Shown here in pieces: positions 25,325-34,932 of a stretch of DNA of 64,000 nucleotides. A model generated the notes under the pieces. That model searched no databases. It was not told the origin of the DNA and saw nothing but the letters and a program-made list of their open reading frames with translations. The stretch is from Gloeobacterales cyanobacterium ES-bin-313 (GTDB lineage: Bacteria > Cyanobacteriota > Cyanobacteriia > Gloeobacterales > Gloeobacteraceae), in assembly GCA_014379585.1 (NCBI GenBank), contig JACMLN010000109.1, positions 48,898 to 112,897 on the forward strand, written 5' to 3'. The first letter of the stretch is position 1, and each line of letters opens with the position of its first letter. The position numbers and the translations under genes were made by a program.

Positions 25325-27624
25325 GAAGATGCCTCAGTAGGTGATGCCATGCGGCGGGGAATTGCTTGCTCCCAGGTGTGGCGAAGATCCACAACGGGCG
25401 CAGAGATGGAGTGAGAAACAGTTTTAAAGGTGATCTCAAAAAGCGTTGGGCGGACAACACCCAAAGCATGCCAGCGATCCCCCAACATTTCTGTGAGCCA
25501 GGATTCAACTTTATGACGATCTTCTGGGGCAGCACTGACGGCGATCTGTGAAGCAACTTCCCCGAATCCAGACAAAGGATCGTCGAGCAGACCTGTCATT
25601 CCGAGGTTGCCAGCGATACAAGATTCAGCCAGAGCCACCACCAACCCACCCTCCGAAACATCGTGGGCAGACTTGAAAAGCCCTTGAACAATGCCCTGAC
25701 GACAGACTGCTTGGACTTGTTTTTCGAGGTCGAGGTCGAGAACAGGTGGTTCTCCACCGACTAACCCGTGGATCACTTTTAAATATTCGGAGGCTCCTAG
25801 AGTCGGTTTAGTCGCAACACCGAGGAGATAGACGAGGTCGCCAGCCGCTTTGAAGTTGAGTGTCCCAGTTTTAGCAATGTCTTCGACGATGCCGACCATG
25901 CCGATAGTTGGGGTCGGATAAATGCCCTGGGCATGGCCGTCCACTAGGGTTTCGTTGTAAAGAGAGACATTACCACCCGTGACGGGTGTGTCTAAAGCGC
26001 GGCAGGCATCGGCGATGCCACGGCAGGCTTCGGCAAGTTGCCAATAACTTTCAGGCTTTTCGGGAGAACCGAAGTTGAGGTTATCGGTGACGGCAATCGG
26101 TTCTGCACCGACACAACTGAGATTGCGCGCTGCTTCGGCGACGGCTAGCATCGCCCCACGATAGGGATCTAAGTAGACATAGCGACTATTGCAGTCGATC
26201 GTGGCCGCTAATCCACGATTACCCAACGGCACAGCACCCACTTCGCCGATCCCGAAGGTTTGGGGGCGCACCCGCAGCACTGCCGCGTCAGCAGCTCCAG
26301 GCAGAATCACCGTGTTGTTGAGCACCTGCTGATCGTACTGTTGGTACACCCACCGCTTGGAGGCGATCGTCGGCGAATCCAATAACTTGTGAAGGACTGC
26401 TGTCCAATCTTCGGGCACAGGCAATTGGCTCAGATCCATTTGGCGCAAAACTTGGATCGCAGCAGGTGGCTCGGAAAGGACAGGGCGTGGATAAAGAGGT
26501 GCATCGTCAGTGAGTGCGCGCGCTGGCAACTCGACCACCACTTCCCCTCGATGCTGGATGCGGACGATCGGTTCTTGAATCACCGTTCCGACCACTACTG
26601 CGTGAAGACCCCAACGCTCAAAAAGCGCAATCAACTCTGCTTCACGACCTTTATGAGCAACGAATAGCATCCGCTCCTGGGACTCAGAAAGTAAATATTC
26701 GAAGGGGGTCATCCCAGTTTCGCGCACTGGGACGAGGTCGAGATCCATCTCGATGCCGACCCCACCCTTGGCGGCCATTTCCGCCGAAGAACAGGTCAGT
26801 CCAGCTGCACCCATATCTTGGGCAGCAACCACTGCACCGGTTCGAAATGCTTCTAAGCAGGCTTCGATCAAAGATTTTTCGGTAAATGGGTCGCCGACTT
26901 GCACCGCTGGACGATCCTTTGTGGAGGCTTCCGAAAGCTCGGCGGAAGCAAAACTGGCTCCGCCCATGCCGTCCCGTCCTGTGGTCGAACCGACGTAGAG
27001 CACCGGATTGCCGATGCCACTGGCTCCTGAGCGCACAATTTCTGGCGTCTCCATCACCCCAATGCCCATGGCATTCACCAAGGGATTGCCCGTGTAGGTT
27101 TCGTCGAAGTAAACTTCCCCACCGACTGTCGGCACTCCGACGCAATTTCCGTAGTGGGCGATGCCGTTGACGACACCAGCAAAAAGTCTGCGGTTGCGCG
27201 GGTCTTCAAGGGGACCAAAGCGCAGGGAGTTGAGGGAGGCGATCGGGCGGGCACCCATGGTGAAGATGTCCCGCAGAATACCACCAACCCCAGTCGCTGC
27301 CCCTTGAAAAGGTTCCACAGCGGAGGGATGGTTGTGGGATTCAATCTTAAAGGCGACCCGCAAGCCGTCACCGATGTCTACGACCCCAGCATTTTCACCC
27401 GGTCCAACGAGAATACGGGCACCCGTAGTTGGAAATCCTTTGAGTAAAGGACGGGAATTTTTGTAACAGCAGTGCTCGGACCACATGACGCTAAACATCC
27501 CCAACTCGTTGCGGTTAGGGTGACGTCCAAGTAACTCAACAATCTGAGCGTATTCCTGGGGGCTAACTCGAAGGCGCGCTAGATCCGCCAGACTATGAGG
27601 AGCAGCTACTGTTGGTGCGGACAT
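25321..27624 (-). CDS. purL: phosphoribosylformylglycinamidine synthase subunit PurL
   Basis: Small-type PurL (767 residues) that works with separate PurS and PurQ to convert FGAR to FGAM. ATP-binding and catalytic features: [20 protein letters not shown] and [20 protein letters not shown] near the N-terminus, [58 protein letters not shown] and [11 protein letters not shown], with [17 protein letters not shown] near the C-terminus. The start ATG gives [20 protein letters not shown]. First gene of the purL-purF operon; purS and purQ are not in the window. Confidence 0.97.
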   Translation of the reverse strand: MSAPTVAAPHSLADLARLRVSPQEYAQIVELLGRHPNRNELGMFSVMWSEHCCYKNSRPLLKGFPTTGARILVGPGENAGVVDIGDGLRVAFKIESHNHPSAVEPFQGAATGVGGILRDIFTMGARPIASLNSLRFGPLEDPRNRRLFAGVVNGIAHYGNCVGVPTVGGEVYFDETYTGNPLVNAMGIGVMETPEIVRSGASGIGNPVLYVGSTTGRDGMGGASFASAELSEASTKDRPAVQVGDPFTEKSLIEACLEAFRTGAVVAAQDMGAAGLTCSSAEMAAKGGVGIEMDLDLVPVRETGMTPFEYLLSESQERMLFVAHKGREAELIALFERWGLHAVVVGTVIQEPIVRIQHRGEVVVELPARALTDDAPLYPRPVLSEPPAAIQVLRQMDLSQLPVPEDWTAVLHKLLDSPTIASKRWVYQQYDQQVLNNTVILPGAADAAVLRVRPQTFGIGEVGAVPLGNRGLAATIDCNSRYVYLDPYRGAMLAVAEAARNLSCVGAEPIAVTDNLNFGSPEKPESYWQLAEACRGIADACRALDTPVTGGNVSLYNETLVDGHAQGIYPTPTIGMVGIVEDIAKTGTLNFKAAGDLVYLLGVATKPTLGASEYLKVIHGLVGGEPPVLDLDLEKQVQAVCRQGIVQGLFKSAHDVSEGGLVVALAESCIAGNLGMTGLLDDPLSGFGEVASQIAVSAAPEDRHKVESWLTEMLGDRWHALGVVRPTLFEITFKTVSHSISAPVVDLRHTWEQAIPRRMASPTEASS

Positions 27625-27682
27625 CGCGTCAGAAGCAAAGACAATCTCAAGTATAACTTTCTTATAAGCGGATTCTTAACCT

Positions 27683-28504
27683 TTATGACTTGCCTTCAGG
27701 CAATTGGAAATCTGTGTAGCGGGCAAGATCCGCAAGCTTTTTCTCGCCTGTGTAGGTTTTCCCGTTAATCACCCAAGTTGGATACCCTTCAATCCCTGCA
27801 TCGGTACACACTTGGGCTTGAGGTGTGCCACGGCCATTTGGGCTACATTCGACGTAGGGCAAGAAGCGGAGTGCCTGCTCTCCGAACATTTCTTTTTGCT
27901 CTTTGCAGTGGGGGCACCAGAAAGCACCGTACATCTTGGCACCGCTTTTGGCCAAATGCTTCGCCAAAGCTTGCGCGTAGGGAAGAGAGCCAGCACTGGC
28001 ACTTTGCACCGAGAAAACGCCGTAGGATCCACCCATAGCGAGTAATACGACTGCAAGTCCACCGAGTACCAAGTTATCCGGCTTTTCCCAGCGATGCCCG
28101 ATGAGGGTCAGGACAAAAATACTGGTCATCAATACGGCTGAACCTGCACAGAACAGGCAAAAAGCGGCGATTTCGTAGATGAGCAGATAGACCAAGTAGC
28201 CCGTAAATGTCACCCCAAGCAGGGAAAAGCTAAAGAGAGCAGGCCAACGCCAACGATCTAGACCTGGAAGGACAGCAGTCAAAAGAAGCAACGCGTAAAG
28301 TCCCAGACCAAAAGCAGCGAGAGGAATGCCGAGAAGACTCGCGTAGCTACTTTGGAGAACCAGATCACAGCCACCACCCTCTGTACAGAAGGCAACCGGG
28401 GCTGCATTCAGCTTGGTCCAGGTAATGTAGGCAGTCAAGGCACAGCCGAGAGTAGCTAAGGCAGCTACTGTCCAACGCGGCCAAGTCGCTTCGGTGGTTT
28501 GCAT
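27683..28504 (-). CDS. vitamin K epoxide reductase-thioredoxin fusion (cyanobacterial VKOR)
   Basis: Membrane enzyme that makes disulfides in exported proteins, passing electrons to quinone. 273 residues from ATG 28504; ATG 28540 is also possible. The VKOR part has about four or five membrane helices with loop cysteines in FCTEGGGCDLVLQSSYASL and the quinone-side CxxC in FCLFCAGSAVL. It is fused to a periplasmic thioredoxin-like domain with FWCPHCKEQKEMF, VECSPNG, VCTDAGIEGYPTWVINGKTY. This is the full set known from the Synechococcus enzyme. It serves oxidative folding of periplasmic proteins such as cytochromes and PsbO-type proteins. Confidence 0.93.
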   Translation of the reverse strand: MQTTEATWPRWTVAALATLGCALTAYITWTKLNAAPVAFCTEGGGCDLVLQSSYASLLGIPLAAFGLGLYALLLLTAVLPGLDRWRWPALFSFSLLGVTFTGYLVYLLIYEIAAFCLFCAGSAVLMTSIFVLTLIGHRWEKPDNLVLGGLAVVLLAMGGSYGVFSVQSASAGSLPYAQALAKHLAKSGAKMYGAFWCPHCKEQKEMFGEQALRFLPYVECSPNGRGTPQAQVCTDAGIEGYPTWVINGKTYTGEKKLADLARYTDFQLPEGKS

Positions 28505-28662
28505 AATCCTACGCTCAACATACACCTTCGTTTTTAACATATTGCCCAAGGGGAGCCGCTTTCTCTATCCCTAGGCGGGTTCCTTCGAAGTAGGATTTCA
28601 GCTTTAATACTCATATCAACAGTCCGATGAATCATGCAGGAATTTAGCCTGCTGTTGGAGAT

Positions 28663-29217
28663 ATGAAAATGAAATCTTTGCAACGTCTTCTCTCCGGTGC
28701 GCTTGCGCTAGCTATAGGTACTTTGTCTATCGCTGTACCTGCATCTGCCGTCACCCTTGCAGATGGCACCGTCTACTTCAACCATGTTCCCGATATGACG
28801 ATCAATGGTGCCTATGGGCGCACAACGAATGCCCCATCAGTCTACACTTTTACTCTTAGTGTACCAGCCAACGCTGATGTTGGTGTAGGGCGTGTAGACA
28901 TTGATCTTGGCGAGTTTGGCAGTGAATACACCATCGATGCGAAGAAGGCCTACGTCTACCAAGTGGGGGGAGACGGTCGCCGCATCGCCCTCCGCGATGG
29001 TGCTGCTGCCGCTAGTACTGGACCACGTCCGACAATGGTTTCTGTCGTCCTGGCGGAACCGATTCTGCCTGGTCAAAGTGCTCAGGTGCAACTGCTCGTA
29101 TACAATACACCCCGCATCGGTGGTGCGCACCTCCTAGGTGTGACAGCCTACCCAGTTGGCGAGATTGCCCATGGCCAGTTCTTGGGCTTTGATCGCGTTC
29201 ATGTCTGGGACAACTAA
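28663..29217 (+). CDS. DUF2808 secreted protein
   Basis: 184 residues with a Sec signal (MKMKSLQRLLSGALALAIGT, cleavage near VPASA). The mature part is beta-rich, with VTLADGTVYFNHVPDMTING, FTLSVPANADVGVGRVDIDL, VSVVLAEPILPGQSAQVQLL and GAHLLGVTAYPVGE, the pattern of DUF2808, a family essentially confined to cyanobacteria and probably periplasmic or outer-membrane associated. Function unknown. GGAG lies 5 bases before the ATG. A good terminator follows, so it appears monocistronic. Confidence 0.88.
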   Translation: MKMKSLQRLLSGALALAIGTLSIAVPASAVTLADGTVYFNHVPDMTINGAYGRTTNAPSVYTFTLSVPANADVGVGRVDIDLGEFGSEYTIDAKKAYVYQVGGDGRRIALRDGAAAASTGPRPTMVSVVLAEPILPGQSAQVQLLVYNTPRIGGAHLLGVTAYPVGEIAHGQFLGFDRVHVWDN

Positions 29218-29235
29218 CGAGTTTTCTCATCTAGG

Positions 29236-29266
29236 AAAGCCCCGCTCACTTGGGTGGGGCTTTTTT
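29236..29266. terminator. bidirectional-looking terminator between DUF2808 and cca genes
   Basis: AAAGCCCC gctcacttgggt GGGGCTTTTTT: an eight-pair hairpin followed by a six-T run on the plus strand, 18 bases after the DUF2808 stop. The A run on its other side would give a weaker terminator for the converging cca-type gene, whose stop lies at 29265-29267. Confidence 0.8.
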
Positions 29267-30911
29267 ACGGAAAATGGCGGCCAATCCAGGCAACTGCACT
29301 GTCTCGATCCGCCAATGTTTCCTCTAGTTGTTCGCGCATCAAAGCTGCGAGCATTTCGCGCAGTTGTGGCCCAGGTTTGTACCCAAGGGTTTGGAGATCG
29401 TTGCCATTCAGAAGCGGGACAAGTTGCATACGGCGTTCTATATAGGCATACAAACCGTTTTGCCTAGGCGTGGAAAGTGCTGAACCGAGCAACAGGCAGG
29501 CTTCATTGCTCATCTGGTGGCAGAGCTGGTGAATGGTGCGTATTTCTAACTTTTGCTCGGAAAATTTTTCGAACGCAGATCTTTTTTGTTGTGTGAGCTG
29601 AATTCTTTCGTTGGCTTGCTGCTCTAAACGAAATCTTTCGATGATGATTGGATCTGCTTCAAGCAATAATCTTTCAAATCGTAACTGCCAACTTGCAACT
29701 CTTAACTTAGGCAGCTTACTGACGGTCTCTTCAAGTGTATTTAGTTGATTTTCAAGCAGATCGGTGAGTTTCAATCCTGGATGGATACAGCGCAAAGCAT
29801 CTAGATCTGCAAGCTTTTTAAGTGCCGCGAACCAATAAGAGGCTTGCAAAATATAGGCCAATTCTGTCTTAAGCCGTTCTCCACCGATACCGTCGTGAAG
29901 GCCATTGCTTACACTGCGACGAATAAAGTGTTCTGTTTGAAGTGCAAGGGAGAAATCCAATCGGGTCGCAAAGCGGACTGCCCGAAAGATGCGCGTTGGA
30001 TCTTCGATAAAGCTATTGGGGTGAATGGCGCGAACTAGGCGATTTTCGAGATCCTGCTTTCCTCCAAAGTGATCGACGAGTTTCCCAGATTGCAGGCCAT
30101 TCAGGGCGATTGCCATGGCGTTCATCGTAAAATCTCGGCGGTAGAGATCTTGCTGTAGAGAGGCATGTTCTACTTTCGGGTTCACACCAGGCTGATCGTA
30201 GAGTTCTGTGCGGGCTGTAGCGATATCAATCGCAACGTGATCTGGCCATTGAATGGTAACTGTTTGATACTTTTCAAAAACTTGCAACTTGATCGTCGAG
30301 TCTTCTTGCTTGAGCGCTGCGCCCAAAGCGATAGCGGCACCTGCCTCCCCTTCCGCAACCAAGTCGAGATCTAGATTCGGGCGATTTAACATGAGATCTC
30401 GCACGCCACCTCCAACTAAATACAGTTGAATTTTTTGTTTGTCTGCCAAATTTGCTAATTGTTTCAAATGTTCCCAGGCAGAACCAGCAAAATGCTTCTG
30501 GAGCCGAGTAGACCAATTTTCTGTCGTTTCTATTGCTTGAAGTAGTCCACGGACGAGATCAGAACGGGTGATAATGCCAACTAATCTTTCACCGTCTAAG
30601 ACAGGCAGTCTACCAATATTGCGTACCACAAACTTTTGATGTAACACTTCTAAGGGTTCATCGACCTGTGCAGTCAAAACTTCAGCAGTGAGATGATCGG
30701 CGATGCGCTGATCAGCCAATCCATGGTGAATAGCAATATCAATGTCCCGTCGAGAGATCAATCCCAGCAATTTTCCGATCTCGTTAACAACAGGAAGAGC
30801 ACCGTGGCCATAGCGCTGGAGATGATGGCGAGCTGCACTGAGCGTAGCCTCAGGAGCAATAGTCCGCACTGGTGCAGACATGAGATCCCGTGCAACCAGC
30901 GTTGGTTTCAA
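29265..30911 (-). CDS. CBS-domain tRNA nucleotidyltransferase / poly(A) polymerase-like protein
   Basis: 548 residues. Residues about 5-115 are two CBS domains (LVARDLMSAPVRTIAPEATL; HGALPVVNEIGKLLGLISRR; VRNIGRLPVLDGERLVGIIT), which normally bind adenylates. The class II nucleotidyltransferase head follows: LYLVGGGVRDLMLNRPNLDL with the catalytic DLDLV, RRDFTMNAMA and GGKQDLENRLVRAIHP, then the RNA-binding helical body. It would add A or CCA to tRNA 3' ends; no tRNA in this window encodes CCA. Related cyanobacterial proteins often have an N-terminal DHH phosphoesterase domain in front of the CBS pair; that is absent here. Gene is A/T-richer than its neighbours. Confidence 0.88.
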   Translation of the reverse strand: MKPTLVARDLMSAPVRTIAPEATLSAARHHLQRYGHGALPVVNEIGKLLGLISRRDIDIAIHHGLADQRIADHLTAEVLTAQVDEPLEVLHQKFVVRNIGRLPVLDGERLVGIITRSDLVRGLLQAIETTENWSTRLQKHFAGSAWEHLKQLANLADKQKIQLYLVGGGVRDLMLNRPNLDLDLVAEGEAGAAIALGAALKQEDSTIKLQVFEKYQTVTIQWPDHVAIDIATARTELYDQPGVNPKVEHASLQQDLYRRDFTMNAMAIALNGLQSGKLVDHFGGKQDLENRLVRAIHPNSFIEDPTRIFRAVRFATRLDFSLALQTEHFIRRSVSNGLHDGIGGERLKTELAYILQASYWFAALKKLADLDALRCIHPGLKLTDLLENQLNTLEETVSKLPKLRVASWQLRFERLLLEADPIIIERFRLEQQANERIQLTQQKRSAFEKFSEQKLEIRTIHQLCHQMSNEACLLLGSALSTPRQNGLYAYIERRMQLVPLLNGNDLQTLGYKPGPQLREMLAALMREQLEETLADRDSAVAWIGRHFP

Positions 30912-31001
30912 ATCTGCTCATCCTGTATAACTTTCTAGAATGCGATCATCTCATCAAAGAGAATCGCGTCGATCCTCTCTATTGTCTCTTGTCTTCGCTT
31001 T

Positions 31002-31880
31002 TCATCGCGCTGATTGAACACGCACTTTGTAGCTCTGCAAGGTATTGGCAAGCAACATCGTGACCGTCATTGGCCCAACACCACCAGGCACAGGTGTAAT
31101 TGCACTGGCGACTTGCTGAGCAGATTCAAAGTCTACGTCTCCCACCAACCGACTCTTTCCCTCCGTATTGGTAATTCGGTTCATGCCGACATCGATTACA
31201 ACACTTCCAGGGCGGATCATCTCTCCAGTGATCAAATTGGGACGACCCACAGCAGCGACTAAGACATCCGCTTGACGGGTCATTTCAGCGAGATTGCGGG
31301 TACGGGAATGGGCTGTGATTACGGTGGCATTCTTTTCAAGTAACAGCAAAGCCATCGGTTTGCCCACCAGAATACTGCGACCCACCACCACAGCGATTTT
31401 TCCAGCCAGTTCTATTTGCGCATCGGCAAGAATGGCCATCACTCCAGCCGGTGTGCAGGAACGTAGACCCGCCTCCCCTCGCACCAAACGCCCCAAGTTG
31501 GCAGGATGCAGGCCATCGACATCTTTGTCTGGGTCGATGCGGTTCAGCAAGCTATCGCCATCGAGGTGCTGCGGCACGGGCAGTTGGACAAGAATGCCAT
31601 CGACAGCAGGATCGGCGTTCAGCGCGTCGATGAGGTCGAGGAGTTCAGCTTGGGTCGTCTCAGCGCCCAAGTGTTGGCTACGGCTCGTGTCGATCCCGAC
31701 CCGTCGTCCGGCTCTGTCTTTGTTGCCAACATAGGCCGCACTGGCTGGATTGTCCCCAACCCAGATCACCGCGAGACCAGGGGGCCGTCCGTATTTGGCG
31801 CAAAGATGCTGCACTTCCTCAGCCATAGATTGTTGCAAGCGCTCGGCCAGAGCTTTGCCATCAAGAATTTGTGCAGTCAA
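31002..31880 (-). CDS. folD: bifunctional methylenetetrahydrofolate dehydrogenase / cyclohydrolase
   Basis: 292 residues. One-carbon metabolism enzyme interconverting methylene-, methenyl- and formyl-THF. Substrate-binding lysine in [48 protein letters not shown], the NADP-binding [20 protein letters not shown] and the C-terminal [19 protein letters not shown]. Typical length. It lies 11 bases after the end of an upstream membrane-protein gene on the same strand, so the two are probably one transcript; it supplies formyl-THF for purine synthesis, which is also represented in the window. Confidence 0.97.
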   Translation of the reverse strand: MTAQILDGKALAERLQQSMAEEVQHLCAKYGRPPGLAVIWVGDNPASAAYVGNKDRAGRRVGIDTSRSQHLGAETTQAELLDLIDALNADPAVDGILVQLPVPQHLDGDSLLNRIDPDKDVDGLHPANLGRLVRGEAGLRSCTPAGVMAILADAQIELAGKIAVVVGRSILVGKPMALLLLEKNATVITAHSRTRNLAEMTRQADVLVAAVGRPNLITGEMIRPGSVVIDVGMNRITNTEGKSRLVGDVDFESAQQVASAITPVPGGVGPMTVTMLLANTLQSYKVRVQSAR

Positions 31881-31891
31881 GAAAGGACTCC

Positions 31892-32629
31892 TTAGGTGGT
31901 GCGACGGCGGCGAGGCCGGAAGAAAATAAAACCAGCGATGACCATCACCACCAGGGCTGCCCCACCACCCAACATGAGGGCAATTGTGGTGTCACCTTCT
32001 TGGGAGGTGACCGAAAGACGCACTTCATCGAGGTCTAAAGCATCGCCTTCCCCCATAAAAAGACGCAGGGTGCTGCCAGCCTTGGTAGCGTCGCCACTGA
32101 GTTGCAGTGGTTTGCTGGTCTGCTCGAACAAATATTCTTCTTCTTGAGTTTTTTTTGCTTTCGGGCTGAGATTGCCAGCAAGGGTGTCGCCGACCGTGGC
32201 AGAAACCCGATTTTCAGTCACCGAAATCTTGCGGTTAACATCTGCTTGGTTGGTCAGTTTGCCCTGGTAGTGGATGGAACTACGGGTCAGCGGTCCAAGG
32301 GGTTCAAAGGAAGAACTCGCAACCTCGATGGTGATTTCAGCGGGTTCACCCCCGTTGACGACGAGGGTTTGGGGGCCATTGTCACCAGAGATGCCACTGA
32401 GGGTGACAGCATGTTGGCGCTTGGGGATCCCTTCTTCGGAAAGTTGCAGTTTGACGGTAAAATCGCCGATCATTCCAGAGTAGCGAATTGCACCAATGGC
32501 AGGATCTGCGTCCTGCTTGCCATTGTCCTGAATCGCTACTTTGTTGGGACCAACAGCGATGCGAACGGCCAAAGCGTAGGTTGGCAGAGCACTGCCGATC
32601 CAGAGCAATCCTGCTAGTAAAAGCCGCAT
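31892..32629 (-). CDS. exported protein with C-terminal membrane anchor, unknown function
   Basis: 245 residues from ATG 32629 ([20 protein letters not shown], a clear signal peptide). The extracytoplasmic part is beta-rich and polar ([54 protein letters not shown]). A single C-terminal membrane helix [20 protein letters not shown] and a basic tail RPRRRRTT end the protein. This type I topology with G-rich helix and arginine tail resembles cell-surface proteins recognised by exosortase/archaeosortase or rhombosortase systems, but no recognition motif is certain. I do not recognise the family. Upstream partner of folD in the same orientation. Confidence 0.65.
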   Translation of the reverse strand: MRLLLAGLLWIGSALPTYALAVRIAVGPNKVAIQDNGKQDADPAIGAIRYSGMIGDFTVKLQLSEEGIPKRQHAVTLSGISGDNGPQTLVVNGGEPAEITIEVASSSFEPLGPLTRSSIHYQGKLTNQADVNRKISVTENRVSATVGDTLAGNLSPKAKKTQEEEYLFEQTSKPLQLSGDATKAGSTLRLFMGEGDALDLDEVRLSVTSQEGDTTIALMLGGGAALVVMVIAGFIFFRPRRRRTT

Positions 32630-32730
32630 TTCCAGTATTTTCAGCATGTCTGACAGCATACTAGATCTCTTGGCTGGGAGATCAGTTCAGCGTTTGGGTA
32701 CTCCAAGACTTGGAATACTGGAGTACTTGG

Positions 32731-33042
32731 ATGTCAAAACCAATAGTTGCCTTGGTTCTCATGGCTGCCATTTTCTTGAGTGCGCCAGCACGGGCAGAAT
32801 TTTCACCTTGGGCTACGCATGTACTCTATAACCGTCTTACCCCTGGCATGACCACAAAGACAGTGCTCAAAGTGATGGGCAGCGAACCGGCCAAGATCAC
32901 CGAGTACACCGATCTTGGCAATCACTACGCTGTCTACCAGTGGTTCAATCCCGACAAATCAACCATGAGCTTGCTGTTTAAGGACAGTCAACTCCACTCG
33001 AAATCGGCAAATTTCAGACCAACTCTTAGCACTACCAACTAG
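32731..33042 (+). CDS. small exported BamE/SmpA-like protein
   Basis: 103 residues from ATG 32731 (MSKPIVALVLMAAIFLSAPA, signal cleaved near ARA). The mature domain reads TPGMTTKTVLKVMGSEPAKI, followed by YAVYQWFNPDKSTMSLLFKD and a K/S-rich C-terminus. A G-M-T-x-x-x-V-x-x-x-x-G-x-P helix, then aromatic strands ending in a LxFKDSQL strand, is the layout of the SmpA/OmlA (BamE) fold used by small outer-envelope proteins. There is no lipobox, so it is probably soluble in the periplasm. Function unknown. Its stop overlaps the end of the ferredoxin gene on the other strand by 4 bases. Confidence 0.6.
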   Translation: MSKPIVALVLMAAIFLSAPARAEFSPWATHVLYNRLTPGMTTKTVLKVMGSEPAKITEYTDLGNHYAVYQWFNPDKSTMSLLFKDSQLHSKSANFRPTLSTTN

Positions 33043-33443
33043 AGATTGATCGAGATCGCTTCGACGGGGCAAACGGGAATACACTGCTCGCAAACAATAC
33101 ATTTTGTGCGTCGAAACTGCAGAAGAAAAGTTTCCGGCTGCAAACTCAATGCCCCTGTGGGACAGACACCTGTGCAGAGCCCACAGTGAACACAGAGATT
33201 TTCGTCGATGGCGATCTCATGACCCATCAGGGATACACCGATGCCTTGGTCGCGCATCCAGCCTAGAGCCGCCTCAATCTGGTCAATATCGCCAGAAAGC
33301 TCAAGCACCAGTTTGCCAACTTCGTCGGGAGCGACTTGGGCACGCAGAATGTTGCTGGCAATATTAAAGTCTTTGGCAAGGCGGTAGGTCACGGGCATAT
33401 GGACAACCGCCGGCGGAAACGTGAGGATGACGCGCTTGCGCAT
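33039..33443 (-). CDS. NIL domain-containing 4Fe-4S ferredoxin
   Basis: 134 residues from ATG 33443 (MRKRVILTFPPAVVHMPVTY). The first 75 residues form a NIL/ACT-like domain of the type found at the C-terminus of MetN. The remainder is a bacterial 2[4Fe-4S] ferredoxin: CVHCGLCTGVCPTGAL and CIVCEQCIPVCPVEAI, all eight cysteines present. Such proteins are common in cyanobacteria and plant plastid relatives and are thought to carry electrons for a sulfur/methionine-related process; the partner is not known. Short gene, no obvious operon partner. Confidence 0.9.
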   Translation of the reverse strand: MRKRVILTFPPAVVHMPVTYRLAKDFNIASNILRAQVAPDEVGKLVLELSGDIDQIEAALGWMRDQGIGVSLMGHEIAIDENLCVHCGLCTGVCPTGALSLQPETFLLQFRRTKCIVCEQCIPVCPVEAISINL

Positions 33444-33503
33444 GACGCACTCCAAAGGATAAATCTAGGGTAAGCTCGATGAGAGATTTTTGAGTTTGCA
33501 TCC

Positions 33504-33869
33504 ATGAAACATGCTGTACTTTCTTCGGTAGCAGTTCTGCTCATTGCTGTCCCCATTGCTGCCAAAGCTGCAACCTATCCTGCTAACATTCAAAAAACAT
33601 TCTTGTCCGGTTGCCAAAGTGGCTACGCCAAGGCACTCAAGCAACAAGGCATGGCCAGCAAAGCGAAGATTGCTCAACCACTCTGCACCTGTGTCCTGAA
33701 AAAGGTTTCTGCACAGATGAGTCTGGCAGATTTTAAGCAAGCGAATCGTGGGCTTTTCGACAAGAAAGCAGGCAAGACCCTCGATCCTGTCACCCAGGAG
33801 AAAGTGAACGCCTACCTCACCATGAGCACTGCTGCGGCTGGTCAGTGCCTTAAAAGCATCAAGGTGTAG
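33504..33869 (+). CDS. small secreted protein with conserved cysteines
   Basis: 121 residues with a Sec signal (MKHAVLSSVAVLLIAVPIAA, cleavage near KAA). The mature part is helical, with cysteines in FLSGCQSGYAKAL, QPLCTCVLKKVSAQMSLADF and [12 protein letters not shown]; the CxC pair and the outer cysteines could form disulfides. The pattern 'C...C-x-C-x-x-x-K/x...M-S-x-x-x-F...C' occurs in small periplasmic proteins of several bacteria, without known function. The end overlaps the opposite phoH gene by 11 bases. Confidence 0.65.
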   Translation: MKHAVLSSVAVLLIAVPIAAKAATYPANIQKTFLSGCQSGYAKALKQQGMASKAKIAQPLCTCVLKKVSAQMSLADFKQANRGLFDKKAGKTLDPVTQEKVNAYLTMSTAAAGQCLKSIKV

Positions 33870-34821
33870 CCTCTGACATGCGCTCGTAGGCGGCAACAAT
33901 CCGCTGCACAAGGGGGTGGCGCACCACATCGCTACTGGCAAATTCGCAAAAAGCGATGCCCCGCACCCCTTTGAGAACTCGGCGAGCCACGTCGAGGCCA
34001 GAGCGCATGGTCGAAGGCAGATCGATCTGGCTAGGATCCCCAGTAATCACCATCTTTGAGGAGTTGCCGAGACGGGTGAGCAGCATCTTCATCTGCTCGC
34101 CTGTGGTGTTTTGGGCTTCGTCCAGAATGACAAAAGCATTGCTCAAAGTTCGTCCGCGCATGTAAGCGAGGGGAGCAACTTCGATCGTCCCTTTGTCCAT
34201 CAACAGGGCCATGCGCTCCGGTTCCATGAAGTCGTAGAGTGCATCGTAGAGGGGACGCAGGTAGGGACTGACTTTTGCTTGTAGATCCCCAGGCAAAAAG
34301 CCGAGGCGCTCGCCAGCTTCCACGGCGGGACGCGTCAGAATCAATCTTTCCACCCGCTTCTCCTGAAGCGCAATTACCGCAAGCACGGCTGCCAAGTACG
34401 TCTTGCCTGTCCCGGCAGGGCCGATGCCAAACGTCAGATCGTGACTTCGAATCGCTTGCACGTAGCGCCACTGGCCGAGGGTGCGGGTGTAAACAGGTTC
34501 GCTGCGACGGTTGAGGGCGATCACGGAGCGCTGGAGTTGGCGCAATTCCTCCATCTGTCCAGAGTTGAGGGCATCCCAGGCATTGTTCAGTTCCACGTTG
34601 CCGATCTGCCGTCCCCGCTGCCAAAGGTTTTCGAGGGAACCAATAATTTGTTGAGACAGTTTAATTTGGGCCTCAGTCCCAGCGATCAGGAGATCTTGCC
34701 CGCGAAGAACCAACTGTGCCCCTGTTTGATCTTCCAAAAGCCGAAGGTTTTCCTCGTTGGGTCCAATAAGGTTGAGGGTGCTGGGAATGTCCGGCAGATG
34801 AATGGTCAGGGTTTCAGCCAT
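33859..34821 (-). CDS. phoH: PhoH family ATPase
   Basis: 320 residues from ATG 34821 ([20 protein letters not shown]); the open frame continues upstream but that part lies inside the dxr promoter and gene. N-terminal KH-like segment, then the PhoH P-loop ATPase: Walker [39 protein letters not shown], Walker [21 protein letters not shown] and [11 protein letters not shown]. PhoH proteins are cytoplasmic RNA-associated ATPases linked to RNA turnover and ribosome maturation. Divergently arranged with dxr across 111 bases. Confidence 0.94.
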   Translation of the reverse strand: MAETLTIHLPDIPSTLNLIGPNEENLRLLEDQTGAQLVLRGQDLLIAGTEAQIKLSQQIIGSLENLWQRGRQIGNVELNNAWDALNSGQMEELRQLQRSVIALNRRSEPVYTRTLGQWRYVQAIRSHDLTFGIGPAGTGKTYLAAVLAVIALQEKRVERLILTRPAVEAGERLGFLPGDLQAKVSPYLRPLYDALYDFMEPERMALLMDKGTIEVAPLAYMRGRTLSNAFVILDEAQNTTGEQMKMLLTRLGNSSKMVITGDPSQIDLPSTMRSGLDVARRVLKGVRGIAFCEFASSDVVRHPLVQRIVAAYERMSEATP

Positions 34822-34932
34822 GGAGACCTTTGGATATCCTCTCAAGTGTACTACACTTGTAACTTTGAGCGAATTTCCTTGCCATCGGTGCAAAGCCGAC
34901 GGAAAATACAGGGAATCCGAAGGTTTCTTTTT

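Noticed and set aside
34441..34932. Long N-terminal extension of the dxr frame
   Set aside because: It overlaps phoH on the other strand and precedes the Rossmann motif that should begin the protein; GTG 34933 gives the family length.
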